DNA from: CAWBRT01 sp050015355
Lineage (GTDB): Bacteria; Acidobacteriota; Terriglobia; Terriglobales; Acidobacteriaceae
DNA length: 40,239 nt
Assembly: GCA_050015355.1 (NCBI GenBank)
Contig: JBEKBO010000025.1
Location: forward strand, 1-40,239
Reading direction: 5' to 3'
The first letter of the stretch is position 1; every line of letters begins with the position of its first letter. A program made the translations under genes and the position numbers. The notes beneath the pieces were generated by a model. That model did no database searches. It saw only the letters and a program-made list of their open reading frames with translations, and had not been told where the DNA came from. Positions 8,837 to 16,355 of this stretch are shown here, in pieces.

Positions 8837-9985
8837 CTAATCGCTATCGGCCAGGTTGTCGGCGTCGGCAATCCACACCCACTTGCCGCCGGTGTACTTG
8901 GCCAACGAGGCGCGGTGAATGAGATTGCCCCACTTGTCGGCGGTGTAATCGCCCTGCACGCCCTTGAAGCCCTTCAGAGTGCGAAGCTCGGCGGCAATCT
9001 TTTCGTTGTCCGGGCCGGTCTTGGCAATCACCTGTCCAAGGATCTTCACCGCATCGTAATACGGCGCCGCATGATCTTCGGGCTCGACCCCGAACTTCTG
9101 CTTGTACTTGGTCACGAATCCCTGAACCTCGGGGGCTGGGTTGGAGACGATGAAAGCAGAGGAGGCAATGACGCCTTCCATCTTTTCGGGGCCTACCAGC
9201 TTAGCGAAGTCAGGGGTAATGAACGCGTCGCCGCCGAAAACGGGAAGCTTGATGCCCATTTCACGCATTTGGCGGAGCGATTTCGCGCCTTCCACCTGGA
9301 TCGAGTAGTCGATTACGACATCGGCGCCCGAATTCTTTATGCGCAGCAACTGCGCGGTATAGTCATTGTCGCCGACGTTATAGGTTTCATAGGCCGCGGG
9401 CTCGAGCTTATATTTCGCCAACGCTGCCTTGGCGCCCTGGCCGCCGCTCACACCGTAGTCGCTGTTGGTGTAGAGAATGGCCATCTTTCGATAGCCCTGT
9501 TTGTAGGCGTAATCGACCAGAGCCTGCCCGATGAACGGACCAGTGGCAACCACGCGGAAGATGAAGTCATTGCCATCGTGCGTGATTTTGCGGCTCTTGC
9601 TGCTGGTGATCTGCGGAATCTTATTCTGCTTGGCGAGCGGCGCGACCGCCAGCGTATTGCCCGACCAGTCGGGACCGAGCACGACGATCGGCTTGGTTTC
9701 ATTCAGCAGCTTTTGCATCGCGTTGAGGGCGACGTTCGGCTTGCTGGCATCGTCGAGCGGGAATAGTTCGATCTTCTTGCCGTTGATTCCGCCAGCGGCA
9801 TTGATTTCGTCGGCGGCGAGCTGAGCGCCGTCGCGCTGGAAATTGCCGTACATCGCGGCATCGCCTGTAAACGAGGTCACGATCTGGCCGATCTTAATGG
9901 TCTTGTCCTCTTGCTTGGACTGACAGGCGACCCCAATTAACGCCAGGATGACTACGAAAACCAGTACATACTTCAGGTTCTTCAT
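8837..9985 (-). CDS. livJ: LivJ-type periplasmic amino acid-binding lipoprotein
   Basis: This is the solute-binding component of the LIV/HAAT transporter (382 residues, periplasmic-binding-protein type I fold). Residues 1-21 form a signal peptide ending LIGVAC, so Cys21 is a likely but slightly atypical lipidation site, followed by QSKQEDKTIKIGQI. Family signatures are GAQLAADEINAAGGINGKKIEL, a VLGPDWSGNTLAVAP region and LYTNSDYGVSGG. The ATG at 9985 is preceded by AAGGAG. Downstream come livH, livM, livG and livF; upstream (111 nt) lies the aconitase X small subunit. Ligand class (branched-chain amino acid, amide or another small carboxylate) cannot be read from the sequence. The context suggests the substrate of the upstream dehydratase. 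Confidence 0.92.
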   Translation of the reverse strand: MKNLKYVLVFVVILALIGVACQSKQEDKTIKIGQIVTSFTGDAAMYGNFQRDGAQLAADEINAAGGINGKKIELFPLDDASKPNVALNAMQKLLNETKPIVVLGPDWSGNTLAVAPLAKQNKIPQITSSKSRKITHDGNDFIFRVVATGPFIGQALVDYAYKQGYRKMAILYTNSDYGVSGGQGAKAALAKYKLEPAAYETYNVGDNDYTAQLLRIKNSGADVVIDYSIQVEGAKSLRQMREMGIKLPVFGGDAFITPDFAKLVGPEKMEGVIASSAFIVSNPAPEVQGFVTKYKQKFGVEPEDHAAPYYDAVKILGQVIAKTGPDNEKIAAELRTLKGFKGVQGDYTADKWGNLIHRASLAKYTGGKWVWIADADNLADSD

Positions 9986-10029
9986 GTAAGTCGTCTCCTT
10001 CTTAATTGCTTGCCGGCCGGTGATGGGGC

Positions 10030-10060
10030 CCCCGGCAAGCCCGCATTTGGCTTGCTGGGG
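10030..10060. repeat. Short hairpin repeat, family D copy 1
   Basis: CCCCGGCAAGCC and GGCTTGCTGGGG pair over 12 bp (one G-T) around the 7-nt loop CGCATTT. It lies between the aconitase X small subunit and livJ. A near-identical unit at 10539-10569 has the same arms, with loop CGCTTTT. Confidence 0.7.
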
Positions 10061-10096
10061 TGTCGAGCACCGCGGCCGTTGAGTTTCATCCAGAGG

Positions 10097-10519
10097 TTAC
10101 TTGCCGACGGTAATGAAGCCGGCGGTTGCGTCCACTTCCACCCAGTCTCCGGTCTTGATCTCGGTGATCGGATCGATCTCAAGGCCATCGATGATGGGTA
10201 ATTTTGTGTTGTAAAACTTGTCGGCGAGGATTCCGCCCGCGGCGAGAATGCCTTCCGTGTGATGGTTGATAATCGCCGCCGGAGCATTGCCGCAGCGCGC
10301 CAACTCCAGGATAATCGCCGCCCCTACGGTCGACCCTCGCCCTTCGGGAAAGACGAAGACCTTGCCCTTGATGCTCTGGCCGTAGAGTTCGTGCCGCTGA
10401 TCGATAATGATGCCGGTGGCTGGATCGACTCCGCCCCAGAAGCCAAACATCTGCCCGGTCACCAGCGCCGGCCCGGCATTCTTGCCATCGGTTACGCCCT
10501 TACCTTTGAATGTCTTCAT
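10097..10519 (-). CDS. Aconitase X small (swivel) subunit
   Basis: This 140-residue protein is the swivelling domain of AcnX, formerly DUF126. AcnX enzymes include bacterial cis-3-hydroxyproline dehydratase and archaeal phosphomevalonate dehydratase. It begins MKTFKGKGVTDG and has GQMFGFWGGVDPATGIIID near 22-40 and the characteristic EGRGSTVGA loop near 59-67, where Ser63 is the expected catalytic residue. The ATG at 10519 overlaps the large-subunit stop as ATGA. A longer in-frame extension upstream is only the shifted reading of the large-subunit gene. The neighbourhood (importer downstream, CoA-transferase and reductase upstream) suggests catabolism of an imported hydroxy acid or hydroxy-amino acid. 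The substrate is not known. Confidence 0.9.
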   Translation of the reverse strand: MKTFKGKGVTDGKNAGPALVTGQMFGFWGGVDPATGIIIDQRHELYGQSIKGKVFVFPEGRGSTVGAAIILELARCGNAPAAIINHHTEGILAAGGILADKFYNTKLPIIDGLEIDPITEIKTGDWVEVDATAGFITVGK

Positions 10520-11805
10520 GCTTCGCCTCCCTCGGGGTCCCCGGGAAGCCCGCTTTTGGCTTGCTGGGGTGCAACCACCCGGCCATTCACGGCGGCTTCC
10601 ACGCACTCGGCGGCACTGCCGAAGATAACGTCGGTTTTGCATTGCACGGGGGCGTAGTAGGAGCACTTCCCTGAATCGGTCATCAGTGTCTTGAAACCCC
10701 AGGTTTCCACTGGAGAAATCAGCATGCAGGTTTCGGTCGCGATCTTGCCGCCGAGTCCCAACAGCTCCGCCATGATTCCCATGCGATCGGCCAGATCCCT
10801 GACCTGCTTGGTGGTGTAGATCCAGAGCTCGGTGTTGGCGGCGACCTTGCGGCCGGCCAGCAACTTCATAACGTTCTGGATTTCGGCAATGCTGTAGTGC
10901 GGACAGCCCAGCGCCACCAGGTCGATCTTGGCGCTTTTCACCGTGCACATCTCGGCGCGGGTCGTCTTGAGAGTCTCCTCGGTTACGGTTACCGTGCGTT
11001 CGAGATGGTTCGGACCAAATGCCTCCGCCCTGGTCCTTGCCTCGGGCGTGATCCCCACCAGATGAACCATCGCCAGCGGGCCGGTAGCCGCGGCGGCTGC
11101 CAGCATCGATTTCAGTTCGTCCATCTTGGGACTGCCCACGAGACCCTCAACCACGCCAATCTCGCTGCCCAGCGTCTTGCCCAGGAAATAGCCGAGGACC
11201 GGATATTCCCAGGTTTGGAGCATCCGGCCGCCGATCTCCATCTTGACCAGCGCTTTGCCGTAGCGATTTTCCTGGAGGTGCAAGCCGTACTCCGGGGTGC
11301 GACCGGTGATGCCGATGCAGACGTCCAGCACGGCGGTCTCGCGGTTGGAGCGCGCACCCAGAACCGAGTTGATGAAGGCGACCGCCGAGGACTCGGTCCA
11401 GCCGACATGCTCGCCGAAGCGCGGCGCCGACCCGGTAAAGTGCGGCAGGCAGGTCCAGCTCATGATGGCGCCCATCTGCTCGTAGGCCTTGGCGACCCGC
11501 AACTGCTTTTCCGCATAGGCATCGGGTGTTTTGAATTCGCGCCACTTCTGCGTATCCATGCCGCTCGGATCGAGCGTAGTCGGCACCCTGAACCTGGCGC
11601 CCATGGCGGCGAACTTCTCGCAGACTTCGACGCCGGCGTCAAAAATGCTCTTGTACATCGCCAGCACGATATGGGCGCTGGCCACGGGGACAAGCCTTTT
11701 GGCGCCGAACTTCTCGCCTACCTTAACCAGAATCTCCATCGCGAGCTTGGCGGCTTCACCTTCGTCGCCTCTCAGCATCGCCTCTTCTTCTTGGGTCAAA
11801 ATCAT
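10516..11805 (-). CDS. Aconitase X large (catalytic) subunit
   Basis: This is the Fe-S-containing catalytic subunit of AcnX (formerly DUF521), 429 residues from MILTQEEEAML. The ATG at 11805 has AAGGAG 6 nt upstream; the extension to 11937 lacks family similarity. Candidate cluster ligands are Cys119 (WTCLPHF), Cys301 (ALGCPHYS) and Cys360 (ATETCMLISP), with TDSGKCSYY near 377-384. The tail after residue about 410 (VAPQQAKSGLPGDPEGGEA) is encoded by a dispersed hairpin (10539-10569) and looks grafted on. It overlaps the small-subunit gene by 4 nt. Bacterial relatives dehydrate cis-3-hydroxy-L-proline. Whether this one does, or acts on another hydroxy acid, is open. Confidence 0.9.
   Translation of the reverse strand: MILTQEEEAMLRGDEGEAAKLAMEILVKVGEKFGAKRLVPVASAHIVLAMYKSIFDAGVEVCEKFAAMGARFRVPTTLDPSGMDTQKWREFKTPDAYAEKQLRVAKAYEQMGAIMSWTCLPHFTGSAPRFGEHVGWTESSAVAFINSVLGARSNRETAVLDVCIGITGRTPEYGLHLQENRYGKALVKMEIGGRMLQTWEYPVLGYFLGKTLGSEIGVVEGLVGSPKMDELKSMLAAAAATGPLAMVHLVGITPEARTRAEAFGPNHLERTVTVTEETLKTTRAEMCTVKSAKIDLVALGCPHYSIAEIQNVMKLLAGRKVAANTELWIYTTKQVRDLADRMGIMAELLGLGGKIATETCMLISPVETWGFKTLMTDSGKCSYYAPVQCKTDVIFGSAAECVEAAVNGRVVAPQQAKSGLPGDPEGGEA
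10539..10569. repeat. Short hairpin repeat, family D copy 2, inside the AcnX large-subunit C-terminus
   Basis: CCCCGGGAAGCC and GGCTTGCTGGGG flank the loop CGCTTTT. This copy is translated as about ten residues (PQQAKSGLPG) just before the stop codon at 10516. It is the same unit as that at 10030-10060. Confidence 0.7.
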
Positions 11806-11907
11806 CAGCATCTCCTTGTTGCTTGCCGCCCGAGCACCGGCTCCCCGGCCAAAGGCGGCGATTGCCGTGGCATAAGTCCCTGAAAGGCTAGAGCAGTTCC
11901 TCAGTCG

Positions 11908-12068
11908 GTGTATCCCGATGTTCCAAGGAGGCGTCATCCCGACCGAAGCGAAGCGGAGTGGAAGGATTTTGTGTTTTTATAGCAAAAGCAACACACAAGG
12001 TTCCTCGACTCGCGACACAAGGCGTCGCTCGCTCGGAACGACGTTCATCTCTTGGGATACAGCATCTC
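11908..12068. repeat. Dispersed hairpin repeat, family A copy 2
   Basis: The core begins GTCATCCCGACCGAAGCGAA at 11932 and ends CTCGGAACGAC near 12051. The head contains TATCCCGAT and the tail GGGATACAGCATCTCT, so the outer ends are themselves inverted (TATCCC/GGGATA). It has the same orientation as the copy at 8668-8827. It lies upstream of the AcnX large-subunit gene. Confidence 0.8.
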
Positions 12069-12069
12069 T

Positions 12070-12367
12070 CCAACTGCACTAAGGGATCACCTTCGCCCCG
12101 CTCGTAGTCTTCCGGCCTTCGCTGCGGAAGTGGAAATCTTCTGGCGCAAACGGAGGATTCTTATGGCGGCGGACTGCAAATACCTGTCAAGTTAATAGAC
12201 CAAGAGGTCCGAGCAGCTTATTTCCCAAGGCGACGGTTAGTCCAGTTCACCGCTCACAACCTCTTGTGACGAGATTCATCTTTGCCGCCAAAAAGCCTCG
12301 GCTGGATCGTTTCGGTGAGCAGCCGGAGCCAAGGTTAGTCCTCGGTGGATTTCCGGACATTCAGACT
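12070..12367. other. Non-coding stretch upstream of aconitase X
   Basis: About 300 bp without a supportable gene. A GGAGG followed by ATG near 12164 opens a frame of only ten codons. A 16-bp dyad lies at 12254-12269. The promoter for the acnX-liv half of the unit, if separate, would be here or in the adjoining repeat; I could not fix its boxes. Confidence 0.4.
12254..12269. promoter_or_regulatory. 16-bp dyad TCACAA-N4-TTGTGA
   Basis: TCACAA CCTC TTGTGA has perfect 6-bp arms and a 4-bp spacer. It has the geometry of a CRP-type dyad but with half-sites in the opposite polarity (TCACA-N6-TGTGA). A similar dyad is at 31769-31784, and a normal-polarity one at 25786-25801. It is 449 bp upstream of the AcnX start. 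Function is inferred. Confidence 0.3.
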
Positions 12368-12471
12368 GTCATGGCGAGCGAAGTCGGCCACCTTTTGTTC
12401 TGCTGCCGAAAACAAAGGGTGGCTCGACTGCGCTCGCCATGACACCCTGATAGTCGGGATATACCTACTCG
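12368..12471. repeat. Dispersed hairpin repeat, family B copy 1
   Basis: TGTCATGGCGAGCG at 12368 pairs perfectly with CGCTCGCCATGACA ending at 12445, and pairing continues inward (GCCACC with GGTGGC, TTTTGTT with AACAAAG) to the loop containing CTGCTGCC. The tail GTCGGGATATACCTACT follows. The unit ends 11 nt before the stop codon of the minus-strand SDR gene. The second copy is at 22097-22214. Confidence 0.8.
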
Positions 12472-12481
12472 CAAAACCGCC

Positions 12482-13219
12482 CTACAGCACCATGCCGCCG
12501 CTGACGTCGATCAGTTGCCCGGTTACATAGGCGGCCTCGTCGGAAGCCAGGAAAGCCACCACTTTGCCCACGTCCGCCGGGTCGCCGACCCTGCCCATCC
12601 AGATCTTGTCGATCATGGCGTTCCAGGTCTTCTCTGGAACCCCGCGCGTCATCTCGGTATCCACGAAGCCGGGATTGATGGCGTTCACGGTTACGCCCTT
12701 TTTCGCCAGCTCGCGTGCGGCCGTCCCCGTCAAGCCAACGATGCCAGCCTTGGCGGCGGCATAGTTGGCCTGTCCGAAGTTGCCCCGCCAGCTCATGGAA
12801 GCCACGTTGATGATGCGTCCGTAGCCGCGCTCGCGCATCTGCTGCGCCGCCAGGCGCAGACAGTAGAAGGTGCCCGTCAGGTTCACGGCAATCACCTTCG
12901 CCCAGTCCTCGTCGCTCATCTTGTGGAGCATGCCATCGCGATTGATGCCGGCGTTGTTCACCAGAATGTCGACCGGTCCAAACTCGCTCACCGCCCTGGC
13001 GAACAGGGCCTCGACCTCGGGCTTCTGCGAAATGTCGGTCTTAGAGGCAATCGCCTTTCCCCCGGCCTGCTTGATCTGCTCAACCACTTTTTGCGCATTC
13101 TCTTCGACGACGTCGGCCACCACGACCTTCGCGCCTTCCTCGGCAAGCTTCAGCGCAATGCCGCGGCCGATTCCCCGGCCCGCTCCGGTCACAATGGCTA
13201 CCTTATCCTTGAGTCGCAT
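12482..13219 (-). CDS. SDR-family 3-oxoacyl-ACP/acetoacetyl-CoA reductase-like protein
   Basis: This is a classical short-chain dehydrogenase of 245 residues, closest in form to FabG and PhaB. It has TGAGRGIG at 11-18 for NAD(P) binding, NNAG at 88-91, and catalytic Asn113, Ser141 or Ser143, Tyr153 and Lys157 (NYAAAK). It ends with the usual GQLIDVSGGMVL. The ATG at 13219 has AAGGA directly upstream. It follows a family I CoA-transferase by 26 nt on the same strand, so the likely job is reduction of a 3-oxoacyl-CoA or oxidation of a 3-hydroxyacyl-CoA made by that enzyme. Exact substrate and cofactor direction are inferred. Confidence 0.92.
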   Translation of the reverse strand: MRLKDKVAIVTGAGRGIGRGIALKLAEEGAKVVVADVVEENAQKVVEQIKQAGGKAIASKTDISQKPEVEALFARAVSEFGPVDILVNNAGINRDGMLHKMSDEDWAKVIAVNLTGTFYCLRLAAQQMRERGYGRIINVASMSWRGNFGQANYAAAKAGIVGLTGTAARELAKKGVTVNAINPGFVDTEMTRGVPEKTWNAMIDKIWMGRVGDPADVGKVVAFLASDEAAYVTGQLIDVSGGMVL

Positions 13220-13245
13220 AGCTTCCTTTCTCTTCTCTTTTCTCT

Positions 13246-14826
13246 TTATGCTTTTGCGTGCAGCTTTGCTTTCAAATCAAACCGTCCCTTGTTGTAAAGG
13301 CTCGCGTCCGTGGTCTTCAGGTCCCCGGCAATGATGGGCGTGAACTCCATCTGCCCCAGGATGTCTCTCTTCAGGTCGACACCGGGAGCGATCTCGATCA
13401 GCACAGGGCCTTCGGGCCGCAGTTCGAAGACCGCCCGTTCGGTCACGAAGTGCACCTTCTGACCTTTTCGCCGGGCGATCTCGCCGTTGAACGAAATCTG
13501 CGTGACCTTCTTCACGAGCTTCTTCTGCGTTCCTTCCTTGACGATCCGCAGCTTGCCTCCGGCGAACTCGACCTCCAGCCCCCGGGCCGTGAACGTCGAG
13601 CAGAACACCACATGCCCGGCGTTCTGGGTGATGTCGATAAAGCCGCCGCAGCCCGGCGAGCGATCGCCGAACTTGGTTGCGTTCACGTGTCCCACTTCGT
13701 CCATCTCGCCGGCGCCCATGAAGGTGAAGGGAATTCCCATGCCGTTGTAGAAGTCCATCTGCACTTCATGCGGGATGAGCGCATAGGTGTTGTGGGCCAC
13801 GCCGAAGTCGATGCCGCCCTCCGGAATTCCACCATAGACACCCGACTCGACCGTCACCAGAACGTCTTCGCTCAGGCCTTCCTCGGCCAACACGCCGCCA
13901 ATTATGTCGTTGGGGATACCGGTTCCCATGTTGATCGCAGTGCCCAGGGTCAATTCCATGGCGGCCCGCCGTCCAATCACCTTGCGCACGGAGAGCGGCA
14001 GGGGTTCGACCGCCGCCACCGGCATCACGAGGTCGCCGGAGAGCGACGGATCATAGGCAAACGAGTGGGTTTGGCGGTGATCCAGTTCCGGGTTGTCGCA
14101 AACCACAATCGCATCCACGAAAAAGCCCGGCGCCACCACTTGCTTGGGGTGCAGCGTACCGGTCCTGGCGACGCGTTTGACTTGCGCCAGCACCTTGCCG
14201 CCATAACGCTTGGCGGCCAGCACCGCCGGCATCACCTCCAGCTTCATGGCTTCTTCTTCGAAGCTGATGTTGCCCATTTCGTCGGCAGTGGTGCCGCGAA
14301 TGATGACGATGTCCAGTGGAATCGCCTTGTAGAAAAGATATTCTTCCCCGCCGTACTCCATCACCTCGATGATGTCGGGCAAAGGGCGCGTCCGGGCGTT
14401 CATTTTGCCGCCCTCGACCCGGGGGTCTATGTAGGTTCCCAGCCCCACCTTGCTCATTTTGCCCGGCAGTCCGCAGGCCATCGAACGATAAAGCTGCGCG
14501 ATCTGCCCCTGCGGCAGGTTGTAGGCCTCAACCTGGTTGGAGCCAATCATCTCCATCCAGCGCGGAGCCAACCCCCAATGCCCGCCGATCACCCGTTTTA
14601 CCATTCCCTGGTGGCACAGGTGCTGATTGCCGCGGTCGCGATTGCACTGCCCGGCCGCGTGCACAAAGGTGAGATCGCGAGGCGTTCCCGAGGCGAGGAA
14701 ACTCGCCTCCAAAGCCTTCCAAATGCTTTCCGCCGAGCCGACCAGCGTCATCCCGACGGTCGCCATCGTGGCGCCGTCCTTGACCATCGCCGCCGCTTCC
14801 GCCGCTTTGACAAATCTAGCTGTCAT
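13246..14826 (-). CDS. Family I CoA-transferase, propionate/acetate CoA-transferase type
   Basis: This 526-residue fused alpha-beta CoA-transferase, as in propionate CoA-transferase (Pct), transfers CoA between short-chain acyl-CoA and a free carboxylate. It opens MTARFVKAAEAAAMVKDGAT. The catalytic glutamate is probably Glu327 in TVESGVYGGIPEGG, the place of the family ESG/EAG-GG motif. The oxyanion-hole region GTGIPNDI precedes it. The ATG at 14826 (AAGGTGG 5 nt upstream) is preferred over the TTG at 14868. It follows proB by 50 nt and precedes the SDR gene by 26 nt. Together with the SDR and AcnX it suggests activation and processing of an organic acid. Confidence 0.9.
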   Translation of the reverse strand: MTARFVKAAEAAAMVKDGATMATVGMTLVGSAESIWKALEASFLASGTPRDLTFVHAAGQCNRDRGNQHLCHQGMVKRVIGGHWGLAPRWMEMIGSNQVEAYNLPQGQIAQLYRSMACGLPGKMSKVGLGTYIDPRVEGGKMNARTRPLPDIIEVMEYGGEEYLFYKAIPLDIVIIRGTTADEMGNISFEEEAMKLEVMPAVLAAKRYGGKVLAQVKRVARTGTLHPKQVVAPGFFVDAIVVCDNPELDHRQTHSFAYDPSLSGDLVMPVAAVEPLPLSVRKVIGRRAAMELTLGTAINMGTGIPNDIIGGVLAEEGLSEDVLVTVESGVYGGIPEGGIDFGVAHNTYALIPHEVQMDFYNGMGIPFTFMGAGEMDEVGHVNATKFGDRSPGCGGFIDITQNAGHVVFCSTFTARGLEVEFAGGKLRIVKEGTQKKLVKKVTQISFNGEIARRKGQKVHFVTERAVFELRPEGPVLIEIAPGVDLKRDILGQMEFTPIIAGDLKTTDASLYNKGRFDLKAKLHAKA

Positions 14827-14876
14827 CAAGCCCACCTTAGGACTGAAGATTCTCGAATACCGTTGCAATACCCGCT

Positions 14877-16148
14877 CTAGCTCTCAAACACCACGATATT
14901 GTTCCGCGTTACCAGGACCGCTGATTTCGGAGAGGGCTGGTCGCCGTGTCGCGTCTTGCCGCCGCCGGTTGCCAGCAGTTCCGCTTCTTCACTGCCTTGA
15001 TTGGCGATGCCGCGGGCAATTTCGCGTCCTTCCGGGTCGGCGATGCTGATTACGTCCATAGGCTTGAAGCGGCGCTCCACTTTCACAACGCCAGACCACA
15101 ACAGGCTGGCCTTGCCGCGCAGAATAGCGTCGCGAGCTCCGGCGTTGACCACGATCCGTCCGCTGACGTCGGCCGCGTAGGCGATCCAGCGCCGTTTGGC
15201 CGGCATGCGTGTCGCCGGGATGAACGCCGTCCCGACGTTCTCGCCGCGGAAAATGCGCTCCACGATGTCGGGCTTGCCCCCGTTGGCGATGATGGTAATG
15301 CCGCCGGCGCGGGTGGCAATTTCGGCAGCCTCAAGCTTGGTCAGCATTCCTCCGCGTCCGCCCCGTGAAGGTCCCGATGCCAAGGCCTTGATCTCGGGCG
15401 TAATCTCCTTCACCAGCGGAATAGCCAGTCCAGGCGGCTCGGCGGAATCTTCCGCGTTCTTCTTGGGGAGCTGCAGCAATCCTTCCACGTTACTGAGCAG
15501 GATGAGTGCCTGGGCGTCGACCCGGCTTGCCACCAGCGCCGCCAAGCGGTCGTTGTCGCTGAAGATCCGAGTCCGGCTCCCCTTAACCGTGTATTCCAAC
15601 TCGGCCGTCGAAACCGTGTCGTTTTCATTGACGATCGGCACCACGCCGAGTTTCAGCAGCTTCTCCATCGTGTGGCGAAGGTTCGACGACCGGCGCCGGT
15701 CCATGAAATCGTCTTCGGTCAACAATACCTGCGCGATATTGATGCCGTGCGGATGAAAAAGCTGCTCGTAGGCATGCATGAGCTGCGCCTGTCCGACGGC
15801 GGCGCAGGCCTGCTTGGTCACGACATCCTGCGTGCGCGTGCTGTGCAGCGCCAAAACACCGCGGCCGAGACCGACCGCTCCGGAGGAGACGAGGATGATC
15901 TGGATGCCGGCCTGTTTCAATTTTGCGAACGAAGCTACCAGCGGCTCCAGCCGCGAGACACAAAGACTTCCCTCGGATTCGGCGACGACATTGGTTCCGA
16001 GCTTGAAGACGATGCGTCGGGCACTGCGCAACAGCGTGGCGCGCTCGTCTCGCGTGGAATCGCCTGCGGCCGGTGTTGCAAGGTTCGCTGCCGCAGCCTT
16101 GGCGCTTGCCGAGGTGGGTTTCTGCCCGCCGAATCTGCCTGAATTCAT
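14877..16148 (-). CDS. proB: Glutamate 5-kinase with C-terminal PUA domain
   Basis: This enzyme phosphorylates L-glutamate in the first step of proline synthesis. The 423-residue protein has the amino-acid-kinase core: RRIVFKLGTNVV, LVSSGAVGLGRG, PIVNENDTVSTAE, FSDNDRLAALVASRV, and the GGMLTKLEAAEIA segment. A PUA domain (about 310-400) starts near RRWIAYAADVSGRIVVNAGARDAI. The ATG at 16148 gives a 42-residue Ala-rich extension before the conserved start, unusual for ProB; a later start is possible but no ATG with a good ribosome site was found. proA is not adjacent. Instead it heads an apparent unit with CoA-transferase and SDR genes. The role could be standard proline synthesis or something tied to that pathway. 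Confidence 0.92.
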   Translation of the reverse strand: MNSGRFGGQKPTSASAKAAAANLATPAAGDSTRDERATLLRSARRIVFKLGTNVVAESEGSLCVSRLEPLVASFAKLKQAGIQIILVSSGAVGLGRGVLALHSTRTQDVVTKQACAAVGQAQLMHAYEQLFHPHGINIAQVLLTEDDFMDRRRSSNLRHTMEKLLKLGVVPIVNENDTVSTAELEYTVKGSRTRIFSDNDRLAALVASRVDAQALILLSNVEGLLQLPKKNAEDSAEPPGLAIPLVKEITPEIKALASGPSRGGRGGMLTKLEAAEIATRAGGITIIANGGKPDIVERIFRGENVGTAFIPATRMPAKRRWIAYAADVSGRIVVNAGARDAILRGKASLLWSGVVKVERRFKPMDVISIADPEGREIARGIANQGSEEAELLATGGGKTRHGDQPSPKSAVLVTRNNIVVFES

Positions 16149-16355
16149 GGAGTTACCGATCCTTGAAAGGTCGCGTGAAGGCTCCAGTGTACAACACGCG
16201 ATTGCACCCCGGTCTGCATCTGAACCCAGGCCATTGTCGCCTGCCGTTACAGTTGATAGTGTATGGGGCGGCACCATTCTGAATCTGCTCTATACCAGGG
16301 CGACAGTCGCAGATCAGGTCGCGGCTATCGTGCCGGGCCTGCCGGGAGGGGAACC
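16149..16355. promoter_or_regulatory. Divergent promoter region of proB and the UxaA-type gene
   Basis: The two genes point away from each other across 207 bp, so both promoters must lie here unless longer leaders exist. I found no clear -35/-10 pair, dyad or riboswitch-like structure. Confidence 0.5.

Noticed and set aside
12164..12196. Ten-codon frame after GGAGG
   Set aside because: Too short to support as a gene, and no leader-peptide feature such as repeated codons or a following attenuator is visible.
13258..14880. 540-codon plus-strand open frame
   Set aside because: It mirrors the CoA-transferase on the other strand and has no recognisable motifs.
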